From assembly GCA_021325495.1 (NCBI GenBank), contig JAJPGZ010000002.1:186001-250000 (forward strand): a DNA stretch of 64,000 nucleotides. Reading direction: 5' to 3'. The stretch is from Spartobacteria bacterium (GTDB taxonomy: Bacteria > Verrucomicrobiota > Verrucomicrobiia > Chthoniobacterales > UBA10450). Positions 17,161-26,332 of this stretch are shown here, in pieces; position 1 is the stretch's first letter, and every line of letters starts with the position of its first letter. Position numbers and translations under genes: made by a program. The notes beneath the pieces were generated by a model. That model saw only the letters and a program-made list of their open reading frames with translations, made no database searches and was not told the DNA's origin.

Positions 17161-18882
17161 ATGACCCAAATGCAGGAATTGATGTCGAGACCGATGCCCG
17201 ATTTTCGGGAGGGCTCGATCGTCAAAGGACGAATTCTCGAAGTGCGACCGCGCGAAGTGCTGGTCGATATCGGTTACAAATCGGAAGGCGTCATCCCGAT
17301 CAGTGAATTTGACGACATCGAAAATCTCGAAGTCGGCGACGAAGTCGATGTGCTCCTGGAGCGGCTCGAGAACGACGAAGGCATGGTCGTGCTTTCGAAA
17401 GAGAAAGCGGCCTACCGGCAGAATTGGAACAAGATCGCCGGCGTTTTCCAAGGCGACGGTCTGATCAAGGGCAAAGTGAAATCCGTCGTCAAAGGCGGAT
17501 TGATGGTGAACATCGGCGTCGAAGCGTTTTTGCCCGCGTCGCAGATCGACATCGTCCCGCCGAAAGATTTGCAGCAGTTCGTCGGCAACACTTACGATTT
17601 CAAGATCGTCAAAATTAATGACGACCGCCGCAATGTCGTACTCAGCCGGCGCGAAATCATCGAGCAGGAGCGGAGCGAGAAACGACAGAAGTTTTTGGAA
17701 GGCGTCAAAGTCGGCGATCGCGTTAATGGCACGGTGAAAAATCTGACCGACTTCGGCGCGTTCATCGATCTCGACGGCATGGATGGTTTGCTTCACATCA
17801 CCGATATGACCTGGGGCCGGCTCGGCCATCCGAGCGAGCTCGTCAAAGTCGGACAGCAGCTCGAAGTCGTTGTCCTGGACATTAACAAAGAGAAAGAGCG
17901 CGTCTCGTTAGGCCTGAAGCAGACGCAGAAAAATCCGTGGGACCAGATCGAAGAGCGGTTCCCGGCGGGTCAGAAGGTCAAAGGCAAAATCACCAACCTT
18001 GTTCCGTACGGCGCATTCGTGGAACTGGAAGAGGGCGTCGAAGGACTCATTCACGTTTCGGAATTATCATGGACGAAACGGATCATGCGTCCGTCGGATA
18101 TTCTTTCGGTCGGCCAGGAAGTGGAAGCGGTCGTGCTCGGCGTCAACAAAGACGAGCAAAAGATCTCGTTAGGCCTGCGCCAGCTCGAATCGAATCCGTG
18201 GGACGAGATCGAGAAGAAATTCACCATCGGCTCGCGCGTCAAAGGCAAGATCCGCAACATGACCGCGTATGGCGCGTTCGTGGAGCTCGATGAAGGCATC
18301 GACGGAATGATTCACGTCAGCGACCTGAGCTGGACGCGAAAGATCAATCACCCGAGCGAAATGTTTAAGAAGGGCGATGAAGTCGAAGCCGAAGTGATCG
18401 ACATCGACAAAACCAATCAGCGCATCAGTCTCGGCATTAAACAACTGAGCGACGATCCGTGGAAGAACATCGACGAGAAATACAAGATCGGCGATCTCGT
18501 CACCGGCAAAGTGACGAAGCTCGCGAGCTTCGGCGCGTTCGTCGAATTGCAGAACGACATCGACGGCCTCGTCCACATTTCGCAATTGAGCGAAGACCAC
18601 GTCGCGAAAGTGAAAGACGTGCTCAAGGTCGGCCAGGAAGTGGAAGCGCGCGTGATCAAGGTCGACAAAGTCGAACGCCGGATCGGATTGTCGATCAAAG
18701 CGGCTAACTACTCGGAAGAAGAACTGCGCCGCGAAGCGGAGCAATTCGACACCTTGCGACCGGGCGAAGACATGGTCGGTCTCGAGAAAGCATTTGCGGC
18801 GGCTGAGCAGGAAGAATATCGGCCGGGCGAAGCAGCGAAGAAGGCACCGAAAGAGCCGAAGGCGAAAAAGTCGAAGAAGTAG
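17161..18882 (+). CDS. rpsA: 30S ribosomal protein S1
   Basis: 573 residues. Six S1 (OB-fold) repeats are seen: two degenerate N-terminal ones (residues about 18-85 and 105-170) and four canonical ones with (G)(A)FV(E)L..G(V/I)(D/E)G(L/M)(I/L)H(V/I)S signatures, about 190-500. A charged Lys/Glu tail follows. The start is the ATG at 17161, behind AAGGAG. It binds mRNA on the 30S subunit. It contains no exact M1 (only CAGATCGACA at 17542), but two M2 copies encode SLG with the codon TTA, while the equivalent SLG of the last repeat does not use it. Confidence 0.96.
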   Translation: MTQMQELMSRPMPDFREGSIVKGRILEVRPREVLVDIGYKSEGVIPISEFDDIENLEVGDEVDVLLERLENDEGMVVLSKEKAAYRQNWNKIAGVFQGDGLIKGKVKSVVKGGLMVNIGVEAFLPASQIDIVPPKDLQQFVGNTYDFKIVKINDDRRNVVLSRREIIEQERSEKRQKFLEGVKVGDRVNGTVKNLTDFGAFIDLDGMDGLLHITDMTWGRLGHPSELVKVGQQLEVVVLDINKEKERVSLGLKQTQKNPWDQIEERFPAGQKVKGKITNLVPYGAFVELEEGVEGLIHVSELSWTKRIMRPSDILSVGQEVEAVVLGVNKDEQKISLGLRQLESNPWDEIEKKFTIGSRVKGKIRNMTAYGAFVELDEGIDGMIHVSDLSWTRKINHPSEMFKKGDEVEAEVIDIDKTNQRISLGIKQLSDDPWKNIDEKYKIGDLVTGKVTKLASFGAFVELQNDIDGLVHISQLSEDHVAKVKDVLKVGQEVEARVIKVDKVERRIGLSIKAANYSEEELRREAEQFDTLRPGEDMVGLEKAFAAAEQEEYRPGEAAKKAPKEPKAKKSKK

Positions 18883-18909
18883 TAGCTCGCTCGTTAGGGC
18901 GCGAAAAAG

Positions 18910-21024
18910 TTATTGTCGATCTTGCGCGAATTTCGCGGGATCGAGTCCGATTTTGCGCAGCACATCGGCGAAACGCGCCTCTGAACGCAAGGCGCGAAAC
19001 TCCCGACCGTACGCGATCTGCGGCGACGTCGCCGAATGTTCTTCGATCGCGCGATCGATCCAGCGAAACGCTTCATCGTTGTCTCCGAGCGCGACAAAGA
19101 CTGAGGCGATTTGATCGCCCGGAAAATAATAGCGGTTCGCGCGCTCGATTAATTGGTTAACGACGCGACGCGCATCGTCCTTGCGGCCGAGTCGCGCATA
19201 GGTGATGGCGAGGCCAGCCGTCGGTTGATTGCGCGTTTGTTCGAGTCGCTGATAAATCTCGAGCGCTTCCTTCAGCTTGCCTTGTTCGCGATAAACCAGC
19301 GCCAGCGCCGGCTCAAAATAAACGTAGTTCGGATCGATCTCCATCGTGCGTTTCGCCGCCGTAAACGCGTCGTCCAGTCGATCGTTCGCAACAAACGCGG
19401 ATACTTGCGCGCTCGCGACAATCGGCGAAAGCGGATCGAGTCGCGCAGCCGCGGCCAATTCATCGAGTTGTTCGCGACGATTCCCGAGCGCGGCCTGCAA
19501 GATCGACATCATCACGTGGCCAAAAGCGAAATTCGGATTGATCTCGAGCGCGCGCTTCAACTCCGTTTCGCCGTCTTTAACGTCCCACTTTAATACGCGC
19601 CGGGATTCGCCGAGATACGCGTGCGCTTCGGCGTCGCGATCGTCAATCGCGAGCGCTTTCGACGCCGCGCTTTCGGCCCGCGGGTAGGCATCGAGCGGTC
19701 GCACATGCGAATCGCCCAGACGAATCCAGTCCTTGGCAACGCCCGACCACGCGCGCGCGAGACGCTGGTTTTTGGCCAGCGCCAGTTGAAACACCTCGAT
19801 GCTGTGTCGCAGACCTTCTTCGGTGTCCTGGTTCGAAAAAAATAAACCCTCGAGGTAAAAATCGTACGCTTGCGCGTTCAGTTGCCGGCTCACGCCGGGC
19901 ACGCCTGCGATTTTCATTTTCAATGCCGCGACGACTGAGTTCGAAATTTCATCCGGCAGCGCGAACGCGTTCTCCATTTCCTTGTCGATCGTCTGCGCAA
20001 AAATTTGTGCGCCGTTTTGGGTCGCGACCAGCTTCGCGGTCGCGCGAACACGATTCCCATCGCGATGCAAAGTGCCGTCGAGAACGGTCGCGACATCCAG
20101 TTTGCGACCGATCTCGCGCGCGTCCGCGTTTTTTCCTTTAAACGCAAATGACGAACCGCGGGCGATGACGCGTAGCCCGGTGGTTTTCGCAAGCGCCTCC
20201 AGAATTTCTTCGCTAATTCCGTCGCAAAAATATTCCTGATTGCGAGCCGGGCTAAGATCGACAAACGGCAGGACGGCGATGCTTTTGTCCGCCGGCGGTG
20301 GCGCGGTCGCGGGTTCGACGTGCATCGCGCGCCTGGCGTAGAAAAAAATCCCGGCCGCAATCGCCAAGATCGACAACGACATTGCCGGAGCCACCAGGCG
20401 ACGGCCTAACAATTGGAATTTTTCGCGTCGCGTCGCTTGCGCGCGGGCGCGTTTGAGCTTCGAAGGCGTTTCCGAATTGCCCGCCCACTCCGCGTAGAAA
20501 TTTACCAGCGAAATCTTTTCGCCATCTTTCACTTCTCCATCGCCGAGCTCGTAAAGATGCGTGTTCCAGCGCGGCATTGTCGCGAGCTCGAGCGCGATGC
20601 GCTTCGATAACAGAATGTGACCGGCGTCGCCGAAATCCATCACGCGTTGCGCCATGTCGATGCCGGTGCCGTTCGATTGCGCCGCAAGATCGACAACGCG
20701 ATTCACCGGACCGCTGTGCATTCCCATGCGCACTTCGACTTCGGGATGCGCCTTCAACTCCATCGCCGTCTCGACCGCGCATTCGATGGCTGCTTCCGGT
20801 TCGCTGTTGAAAAACACCAGCGTCATTCCGTCGTCTTTTGACAATTGCGTCAGTTTCCCGGCCGCATCGGTCACGCAAAAACGCGTGCCCTGCCTAACGA
20901 CCTCGTTCAACTCGGCCATCAATTTCGTTTTCTCATCGCCCGGCAATGTCGAAGCGCTGACGAGGTCGATCGTCAGCACATGCGCGATTTCGGGCTGGGA
21001 AATTTCCGCGGCCGCGTCAGGCAT
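18910..21024 (-). CDS. Class III cyclase-domain / TolB-like / TPR membrane protein
   Basis: 704 residues. An N-terminal adenylate/guanylate cyclase homology domain (about 12-175) has LTIDLVSAS and SKDDGMTLVFF at the two metal-Asp positions and GMHSGPV. A transmembrane helix follows at about 213-232. A TolB-like segment (DKSIAVLPFVDLSPARNQEYFCDGI, about 250-385) precedes roughly eight TPR units up to residue 690. This architecture is known from soil bacteria and myxobacteria as a signalling protein. Whether it makes cAMP is uncertain. The chain ends in QDRQ encoded by M1. Confidence 0.78.
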   Translation of the reverse strand: MPDAAAEISQPEIAHVLTIDLVSASTLPGDEKTKLMAELNEVVRQGTRFCVTDAAGKLTQLSKDDGMTLVFFNSEPEAAIECAVETAMELKAHPEVEVRMGMHSGPVNRVVDLAAQSNGTGIDMAQRVMDFGDAGHILLSKRIALELATMPRWNTHLYELGDGEVKDGEKISLVNFYAEWAGNSETPSKLKRARAQATRREKFQLLGRRLVAPAMSLSILAIAAGIFFYARRAMHVEPATAPPPADKSIAVLPFVDLSPARNQEYFCDGISEEILEALAKTTGLRVIARGSSFAFKGKNADAREIGRKLDVATVLDGTLHRDGNRVRATAKLVATQNGAQIFAQTIDKEMENAFALPDEISNSVVAALKMKIAGVPGVSRQLNAQAYDFYLEGLFFSNQDTEEGLRHSIEVFQLALAKNQRLARAWSGVAKDWIRLGDSHVRPLDAYPRAESAASKALAIDDRDAEAHAYLGESRRVLKWDVKDGETELKRALEINPNFAFGHVMMSILQAALGNRREQLDELAAAARLDPLSPIVASAQVSAFVANDRLDDAFTAAKRTMEIDPNYVYFEPALALVYREQGKLKEALEIYQRLEQTRNQPTAGLAITYARLGRKDDARRVVNQLIERANRYYFPGDQIASVFVALGDNDEAFRWIDRAIEEHSATSPQIAYGREFRALRSEARFADVLRKIGLDPAKFAQDRQ

Positions 21025-21053
21025 CGGTTGAATTTAAAATTCCGGCGCGGACA

Positions 21054-21545
21054 ATGCGACATCGATTCATGAAGAAAATCAGCGCCGGTCTTCTCATGTT
21101 TCGCCGGCGTAACGGCAAGATCGACATCTTCCTCGTGCATCCCGGCGGCCCGTTTTTTCGCAATAAGGACGACGGGGTTTGGTCGATCCCAAAAGGCGTG
21201 CCGGAATCGCCGGAGGAAAATTTGCTCGCGCGCGCACAAATCGAATTCGAAGAAGAAACCGGCGTCGCGCCCAAATCTAACGAGTGGATCGAGCTCGGCG
21301 CGATCACGCAACGCGGCGGCAAAGTCGTGCACGGCTGGGCGTTTGAAGGCGATTTGCCTAACGATTTCGTTTTGCGATCAAACACGTTCCAATGCGAATG
21401 GCCGCCGCGCTCCGGCGAAATGTGCCAGTTTCCCGAAGTCGATCGCGCCGAGCTTTTCGATGTCGATCTTGCCCGGCGCAAAATAAACCCGGCGCAGATT
21501 CCGTTCATCGATCGTCTGCTCGACGTTCTGCAAGATCGACAATAA
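21054..21545 (+). CDS. Nudix hydrolase
   Basis: 163 residues, or 158 from the ATG at 21069. The Nudix box is G-VPESP-E...EFEEETG at about residues 46-69. The usual Arg before the REUxEE core is Ile and the spacing is one residue longer, as in some Ap4A-type relatives, so substrate is uncertain. WSIPKG precedes the box. The last codons are an M1 copy, giving the tail VLQDRQ. Confidence 0.82.
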   Translation: MRHRFMKKISAGLLMFRRRNGKIDIFLVHPGGPFFRNKDDGVWSIPKGVPESPEENLLARAQIEFEEETGVAPKSNEWIELGAITQRGGKVVHGWAFEGDLPNDFVLRSNTFQCEWPPRSGEMCQFPEVDRAELFDVDLARRKINPAQIPFIDRLLDVLQDRQ

Positions 21546-21555
21546 ACTTTCGCGC

Positions 21556-21954
21556 ATGATCGCAAGTCCTGCGTTGCACCTCGGCCAGATATTTGTTTCC
21601 GCATTCCTCGCGATTTTGTTTTTGCAATCCGGCATCGACAAAATCGTCGACCACCGCGGCAATCTCGAATGGCTTTCGACCCACTTCGCGAAAAGTCCGC
21701 TGGCCGGAATGGTCCCGTTCCTCGTCACCGCCATCACCATTCTCGAAATCGCCGCCGGCGCGCTCAGCGCAGTCGGCTGCCTCTTCGTCCTCGTCTCGCA
21801 CAATCCCAATGTCGCGTTTTACGGCGCGACTCTTTCCGGGTTGTCGATCTTATCTTTATTTTTCGGTCAACGCCTGGCGAAGGACTACGCCGGCGCGGCC
21901 GTGCTCGTGCCCTATTTTCTGCTCGCGCTCACCGCGATGTTTTTGCTCGCGTGA
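21556..21954 (+). CDS. DoxX-family small membrane protein
   Basis: 132 residues with four hydrophobic helices: FVSAFLAILFLQSG, MVPFLVTAITILEI, NVAFYGATLSGLSIL and AAVLVPYFLLALTAMF. The first helix is followed by GIDKIVDH, typical of DoxX/SURF4-like proteins. Its stop overlaps the GTG start of the next gene (GTGA). Molecular role unknown. Confidence 0.65.
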   Translation: MIASPALHLGQIFVSAFLAILFLQSGIDKIVDHRGNLEWLSTHFAKSPLAGMVPFLVTAITILEIAAGALSAVGCLFVLVSHNPNVAFYGATLSGLSILSLFFGQRLAKDYAGAAVLVPYFLLALTAMFLLA

Positions 21955-22430
21955 AAAAAATCAATCTTGCCGACATCGCGGAAGATTCGTGGGTTTCGCC
22001 GAAAGGAAAATTTGCCGCCTTCGGCAAAAGCGTTTCCATCGCGCTCGGCCGCAAGGAAAATTCGACCGACCTGCAAGATCGACATCCATTCGATCTCGAA
22101 ATCCTGCGCGTCGAACCCGGGAAAACGCCGTACGTTTATCATTCGCACAGCACGCAATGGGAAATGTATCACGTGCTCTCCGGTCGAGGCGTCGTTAGGC
22201 ACGATGGCGGGAACACGCCGATTGAACCCGGCGACGCCTTCATTTTCAAACCGGGCGAGGCGCATCAACTGACGAACAATGGAGATGTCGATCTTGTCGT
22301 AATGGTGATCGCCGATAATCCCATCGGCGAGTCCGGTTATTATCCGGACAGCAAAAAATGGCTGGTGCGTTCACCGCGGCGGCGATTGATGCGCGGCGAA
22401 TCGCTCGATTACTTCGACGGCGAAGAGTGA
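21951..22430 (+). CDS. Cupin-domain protein
   Basis: 159 residues from GTG at 21951, overlapping the DoxX stop. The double-psi beta barrel has motif 1 around YHSHSTQWEMYHVLSGRG (His/Glu metal ligands) and motif 2 GDAFIFKPGEAHQLTN. It probably binds a metal and a small ligand; the reaction cannot be given. Two M1 copies encode LQDRH and DVDLV. Confidence 0.8.
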   Translation: MKKINLADIAEDSWVSPKGKFAAFGKSVSIALGRKENSTDLQDRHPFDLEILRVEPGKTPYVYHSHSTQWEMYHVLSGRGVVRHDGGNTPIEPGDAFIFKPGEAHQLTNNGDVDLVVMVIADNPIGESGYYPDSKKWLVRSPRRRLMRGESLDYFDGEE

Positions 22431-22434
22431 CGGA

Positions 22435-22806
22435 TTACCAAAGCGGCCGCGATCGATCCAAACGATTCCAGGCCGCCTCAACCGACTCCGTTGCGATGCT
22501 CCGATAGCGCTCATCCCTTTTTCGTTCCTCATCACTCACGTGAAGATGTTCCGCGCGATCGGTGTTGACCACGTCCCATTCCGAACCGGATCGGCGAAAA
22601 ATGATGATCGGCTTTTTCCAGCCGATCTCATCGATGATCGGCCCGCCGGTGGCGCGCGGCACGAGCAGCGAATAGCGGCCATCTACGTGTTTCAATCGGT
22701 AACCGCCGGCGATTGTTTTTAGATCGACACCGATAAGGTCGAGATCGCATGAACAAAGAACGATCGCCAGGGTAAGCAATGGCCCGAGATAACAATTACG
22801 GATCAT
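22435..22806 (-). CDS. Small hypothetical lipoprotein
   Basis: 123 residues. A hydrophobic N-terminus ends in a lipobox-like LCSC (Cys about 20). The rest is polar and alpha/beta in character (GGYRLKHVDGRYSLLVPR, IIIFRRSG). It is convergent with the cupin gene, with 4 bp between the stops. No family is recognised. Confidence 0.5.
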   Translation of the reverse strand: MIRNCYLGPLLTLAIVLCSCDLDLIGVDLKTIAGGYRLKHVDGRYSLLVPRATGGPIIDEIGWKKPIIIFRRSGSEWDVVNTDRAEHLHVSDEERKRDERYRSIATESVEAAWNRLDRSRPLW

Positions 22807-22870
22807 ATGAATCGGTTGTCGATCTTGCGGGACACGCGTAAAACTTTCAACGCTGCGAAATCAGGACATC

Positions 22871-23501
22871 GTGCAAGATCGACATCTACTAACGGTGCGA
22901 CCGTTTTTCCTCTTCGCGCCCGGAGGCCGGCGCGCCTTCATCGCATCCATGGATGCAATCATGGAAACAACGATTGAGTGAAATCGGCGAAGTCGAAACC
23001 TTCGATTACGATTACATGCGCGAAAGCCGGCGGCGGCCCGATCCGTTGCCCAAATTGATCGCCACGCATCGCGCCACTCTGGCAAGCGTTCGGGCAAAAA
23101 CAGACGCGCCGATTTTTTTGATCGGTAAAAGCATGGGCGGTCGCATTGGTTGTCATGTTGCGCTGGAGGAAGATGTCGCAGGAGTGATTTGCCTGGGCTA
23201 TCCGCTGTGTGGTGGAGGCGACACTAGCAAGATGCGCGATGAAGTTCTGCGCCATCTGCGGCGGCCGATCCTGTTCCTGCAAGGCACGCGCGATCCGCTC
23301 TGTCCGCTGGAGTTACTTGAACAAGTGCGCGGTCAAATGATGACGAAGCATTTGCTTTATGTGGTCGAAGGTGGGGATCATTCGCTGCGTGTGCTAGTCC
23401 GCGGCGGGAAAAATCAGGCAGATGTCGATCAAGAAATCGTGGATGCGATCGGTCTCTTCATTCGGGAAACGCCAATGGATCGACATCCCGGCCGCGAGTG
23501 A
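22871..23501 (+). pseudogene. Alpha/beta hydrolase (KANL3/Tex30-like) split by a one-base frameshift
   Basis: The downstream frame (from about 22926) reads AGAPSSHPWMQSWK, then FLIGKSMGGRIG with the nucleophile-elbow Ser and a later GDHS His. The upstream frame from GTG at 22871 reads VRPFFLFAPG, the normal start of this family. They join only if one G is removed from GGAGGCC at about 22921-22927. The product is thus a disrupted gene or the assembly has an error there. An ATG at 22953 could restart translation without the first strand. Product: a cytosolic dienelactone-hydrolase-like esterase, substrate unknown. Confidence 0.7.
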
Positions 23502-23595
23502 AGCGCGATTGGATTTTTTTACAAAAACAACGGTTTTTTCTTGCTTCAATATGACTACTTACGCTACCCTCGGGGCGCTTCTGAGACCTATTCTT

Positions 23596-24639
23596 ATGCG
23601 TCGCACCTACGCCTTTTTCATAGTCACGGTTTTGGCTGTAATCGGCTCTGACGCTTTCGCGCAGGTTGCTTCGAACCCCGTCGGTTTCGTTACCACAGCC
23701 GTCGCGGCACCCACCACGAAAGCACTCGCGCTGCCTCTCGACAATCTACCTGAATTCACCGGAGTGGTAAGCGTGATTAACACTGGCGCCTCGACCATTC
23801 AAACGACCAACGCCGGTTGGACGGCGAATCAGTTCGGCGCGGGAAATTTCAACAGTACTAATTCAAACCCGCACATCATCCGAATGCTTTCGGGAGCCTC
23901 TAAGGGTCGGCAGTACCGCATCAACGGCAATACGACAGACACGTTGACGATTGTGAGCTCGCCTGCGACTGGCTTCTCAAGTGTTGCGAATGGCGACCAA
24001 TATGAAATTCACAAAGTCGAGACGTTGGCGAGTTTCTTTGGGGCGAACGGAACGATTAACGGCCAGAGTTTGATAACAAATAGCGATGCGAACGTCGCCG
24101 ACAACGTTCTAATCCGGGGCGCCAATAACGCGTGGACGGCGTTCTACAACGATGGAAATCAGTGGTTGCGAGGCGCGTCCACGGCATCGAACAATATCGT
24201 GCTGTTGCCGGAGCAAGGATTTCTCTTAGTCAAACGAACGGGTAGTTACAATGTGACCGTCACGGGCGCCGTCCCGATTACTAGCTTGGTTACCGATCTG
24301 CCAGCGAACAGTTCTGTCTCTCTGGCTAATCGCTTTCCGGTAGCGACCACCTTGGTTGGCCTCGGCCTCGACAATCTCCCGGGTCAGCCTTGGTTTAAAA
24401 GTTCCGACGCGAACGCCGCTGACAATGTTTTGATCCGAGGCGCGAACAACGCGTGGGCGACATTCTATTACGATCCAAATCTGGGTGGGCCGACCAACGG
24501 AAACCCGGGGAGTTGGGTTCGCGGACAATCAGCTAATCAGAATCCTTCGATTGCCGTAGGCACATCCGTGCTCATCGTTCGACACGGCCAAGGAACAGAC
24601 ATCGCTCTTAATCAGGCGCTCCCGTACTCGCTACAATGA
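23596..24639 (+). CDS. TIGR02597-type secreted repeat protein
   Basis: 347 residues from ATG at 23596, giving a clean signal peptide (FFIVTVLAVIGSDAFAQ). Two related halves carry SSDANAADNVLIRGANNAW/NSDANVADNVLIRGANNAW type segments and paired LPLDNLPEF/LGLDNLPGQ. This matches the TIGR02597 family of Verrucomicrobia/Lentisphaerae as I recall it. Function unknown; probably surface or exported. Its stop overlaps the ATG of a PEP-CTERM gene, so the two are translationally coupled. It holds neither M1 nor M2. Confidence 0.75.
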   Translation: MRRTYAFFIVTVLAVIGSDAFAQVASNPVGFVTTAVAAPTTKALALPLDNLPEFTGVVSVINTGASTIQTTNAGWTANQFGAGNFNSTNSNPHIIRMLSGASKGRQYRINGNTTDTLTIVSSPATGFSSVANGDQYEIHKVETLASFFGANGTINGQSLITNSDANVADNVLIRGANNAWTAFYNDGNQWLRGASTASNNIVLLPEQGFLLVKRTGSYNVTVTGAVPITSLVTDLPANSSVSLANRFPVATTLVGLGLDNLPGQPWFKSSDANAADNVLIRGANNAWATFYYDPNLGGPTNGNPGSWVRGQSANQNPSIAVGTSVLIVRHGQGTDIALNQALPYSLQ

Positions 24640-25352
24640 GAACCTCATTCCTTGGAATAATATTCACGTTTGTTGCGATCGGCGGCACAGCGCTTGGTCA
24701 AGGCACGACTAGTGTCGATTGGTCTAATAGCAACACCACGTTGTTACGTGATCAAAGCGGCGTCGCACTCTCCGCAGGTGGGAACGGAAATAACAACGGC
24801 GATTTGATTCAACTCGGCTACTACGATGCCGCTACTTCTTCTAACCCTTTTGCCGGCAATTGGGTCGCCCTTACTGGCGCGGGACCGCAGCTAACTACGA
24901 TCGGCGATGACCGCAATGGCTCTGGCCTGGCCGATGGTCGCTTCGATTTCACGACAACATGGCATATTGGAACCAACAACGTGGATGTATTCGATTCGGC
25001 CTTCGACAATAATCCGTATACGACCAAATCGCAGTTCACCATCACAAGCGCGCTACCGTCGGCCGGACAAATTCTCTCCATCCGCTTCTACGATACCACT
25101 ACGGTCACTCCGACTTCGCACTATAATGCCGTGTCCAATACGAACTGGACCTGGTCCGCCCCGACAGATGGCGGCACTAATTTGAATGCGATCAGTCTCA
25201 CTCAAGCGAATCTCGTCTGGCAGAGTGTTTTGGTATTCAACATGACCGGAACGGAATTTCGCACGGTGCTCGCCATTCCTGAGCCAGCGACCATTGCGCT
25301 CCTCAGTGTTGGTCTCGCCGCCATTCCGTTTTTGCGTCGCCGGAAAGCATAA
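24636..25352 (+). CDS. PEP-CTERM sorted exported protein
   Basis: 238 residues. The signal peptide ends near TALG-Q. The body is a beta-rich unknown domain. The C-terminus has the full PEP-CTERM signal: IPEPATIALL, hydrophobic stretch, RRRKA. An exosortase should process it, but none is in the window. It overlaps the TIGR02597 gene by ATGA. Confidence 0.85.
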   Translation: MRTSFLGIIFTFVAIGGTALGQGTTSVDWSNSNTTLLRDQSGVALSAGGNGNNNGDLIQLGYYDAATSSNPFAGNWVALTGAGPQLTTIGDDRNGSGLADGRFDFTTTWHIGTNNVDVFDSAFDNNPYTTKSQFTITSALPSAGQILSIRFYDTTTVTPTSHYNAVSNTNWTWSAPTDGGTNLNAISLTQANLVWQSVLVFNMTGTEFRTVLAIPEPATIALLSVGLAAIPFLRRRKA

Positions 25353-25402
25353 TCCAACGCGCGACATTGCAGTTCGTTAGCGCAGCTTCATTCCCCGTCT
25401 GC

Positions 25403-25427
25403 GAGGGCGGTGAGCTCCATCGCCCTC
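25403..25427 (+). terminator. Weak hairpin after the PEP-CTERM gene
   Basis: GAGGGCG at 25403 and CGCCCTC at 25421 form a 7-bp stem. No clear T-run follows. The remaining 170-bp gap holds an M1 copy at 25513 just ahead of the next gene. Confidence 0.3.
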
Positions 25428-25523
25428 ATCGGCGATGTCGACTTTGCCGGGAAAGCGGGAGAAATTTGTTTCCTGCGTTCCTGCTTTCCTGATTAAATTC
25501 TTCGCTCGTCGCAAGATCGACAT

Positions 25524-26294
25524 ATGCATTCACGCAATCTCTTGCTCGCGCTCTTATTGCTCCCCTCGTTAGCTTACGGCGAGTCCGCCGTCATCGCCGA
25601 AGACGACGCCAGCCAATCGGCCTACGGCGGTTCGTGGGACAACAGCAAAAACGGCGGCAGCGGCTTTTCCAATTGGACACTGACGACTGAGGGGAATGAC
25701 AACGATCGTCACTCCGGTTTCTTCATCGCGGACACGAAAAACAATCAGGACCTCAACGGCATTCAGAAAAGCGACAAGGCGTTCGGCGTGTTCGCGAATG
25801 GCTCGGGCTTTGAACAGGCGGTGGCCTATCGCGCGTTCGAAAAGCCGCTGCAAACGGGCGATTCGTTTTCGTTCATGATGGAGAATGGCCAGTTCGAGAA
25901 AAAATTCGAGAACGACGATCCGACGCCCGGATCGATTGGCGTCGTTTTGCGCACCAGCAATGCGAACTCCTCCGTCGCTGATTACAACAAGGAGGCCGTC
26001 TTCGAGTTCGGTTACTACAACGGCAAAAACAATTACCAGATCTACGATGGCAGCGATAACAGCGACTCCGGCGTCGCCTTCACCGACTCCGGCGTCTCCG
26101 TCACCGTTACTCTAAAGGGCGGCGACAATTACGATCTCGAAATTCAAACGATGAACGATAAGAAAGTGATCAAGCTGCCGGGACGCAAATTGAAGTCGAG
26201 CGCGCCGATCCAAAGTTTCGCGCTGTTTGATCGAAACGGCGAGAAGTCCGACGCGTTCTTCAATCAATTTCAGGTCGCGCGCGAAACCAAATGA
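25524..26294 (+). CDS. Secreted beta-sandwich-like protein of the alpha-glucan locus
   Basis: 256 residues. The signal peptide ends at SLAYG-E. The rest is rich in Gly, Asn, Asp and aromatic residues with alternating strands (FSNWTLTTEGNDND, AVFEFGYYNGKNNYQIYDG), suggesting a lectin-like jelly roll. I do not recognise the family. It precedes the MFS sugar transporter and a GH13 gene on the same strand, so a role in glucan binding is a guess from context. Confidence 0.6.
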   Translation: MHSRNLLLALLLLPSLAYGESAVIAEDDASQSAYGGSWDNSKNGGSGFSNWTLTTEGNDNDRHSGFFIADTKNNQDLNGIQKSDKAFGVFANGSGFEQAVAYRAFEKPLQTGDSFSFMMENGQFEKKFENDDPTPGSIGVVLRTSNANSSVADYNKEAVFEFGYYNGKNNYQIYDGSDNSDSGVAFTDSGVSVTVTLKGGDNYDLEIQTMNDKKVIKLPGRKLKSSAPIQSFALFDRNGEKSDAFFNQFQVARETK

Positions 26295-26295
26295 A

Positions 26296-26331
26296 GATGT
26301 CGATCTTGCACTTGTCGATCTTTCGTTAGGC
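26296..26331. repeat. Cluster of two M1 and one M2 between genes
   Basis: TGTCGATCTT at 26298 and again at 26313, then TCGTTAGGC at 26323, occupy nearly all of the 38-bp gap between the secreted protein and the MFS start at 26333. All three are in the same (minus) orientation. Confidence 0.9.
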
Positions 26332-26332
26332 C

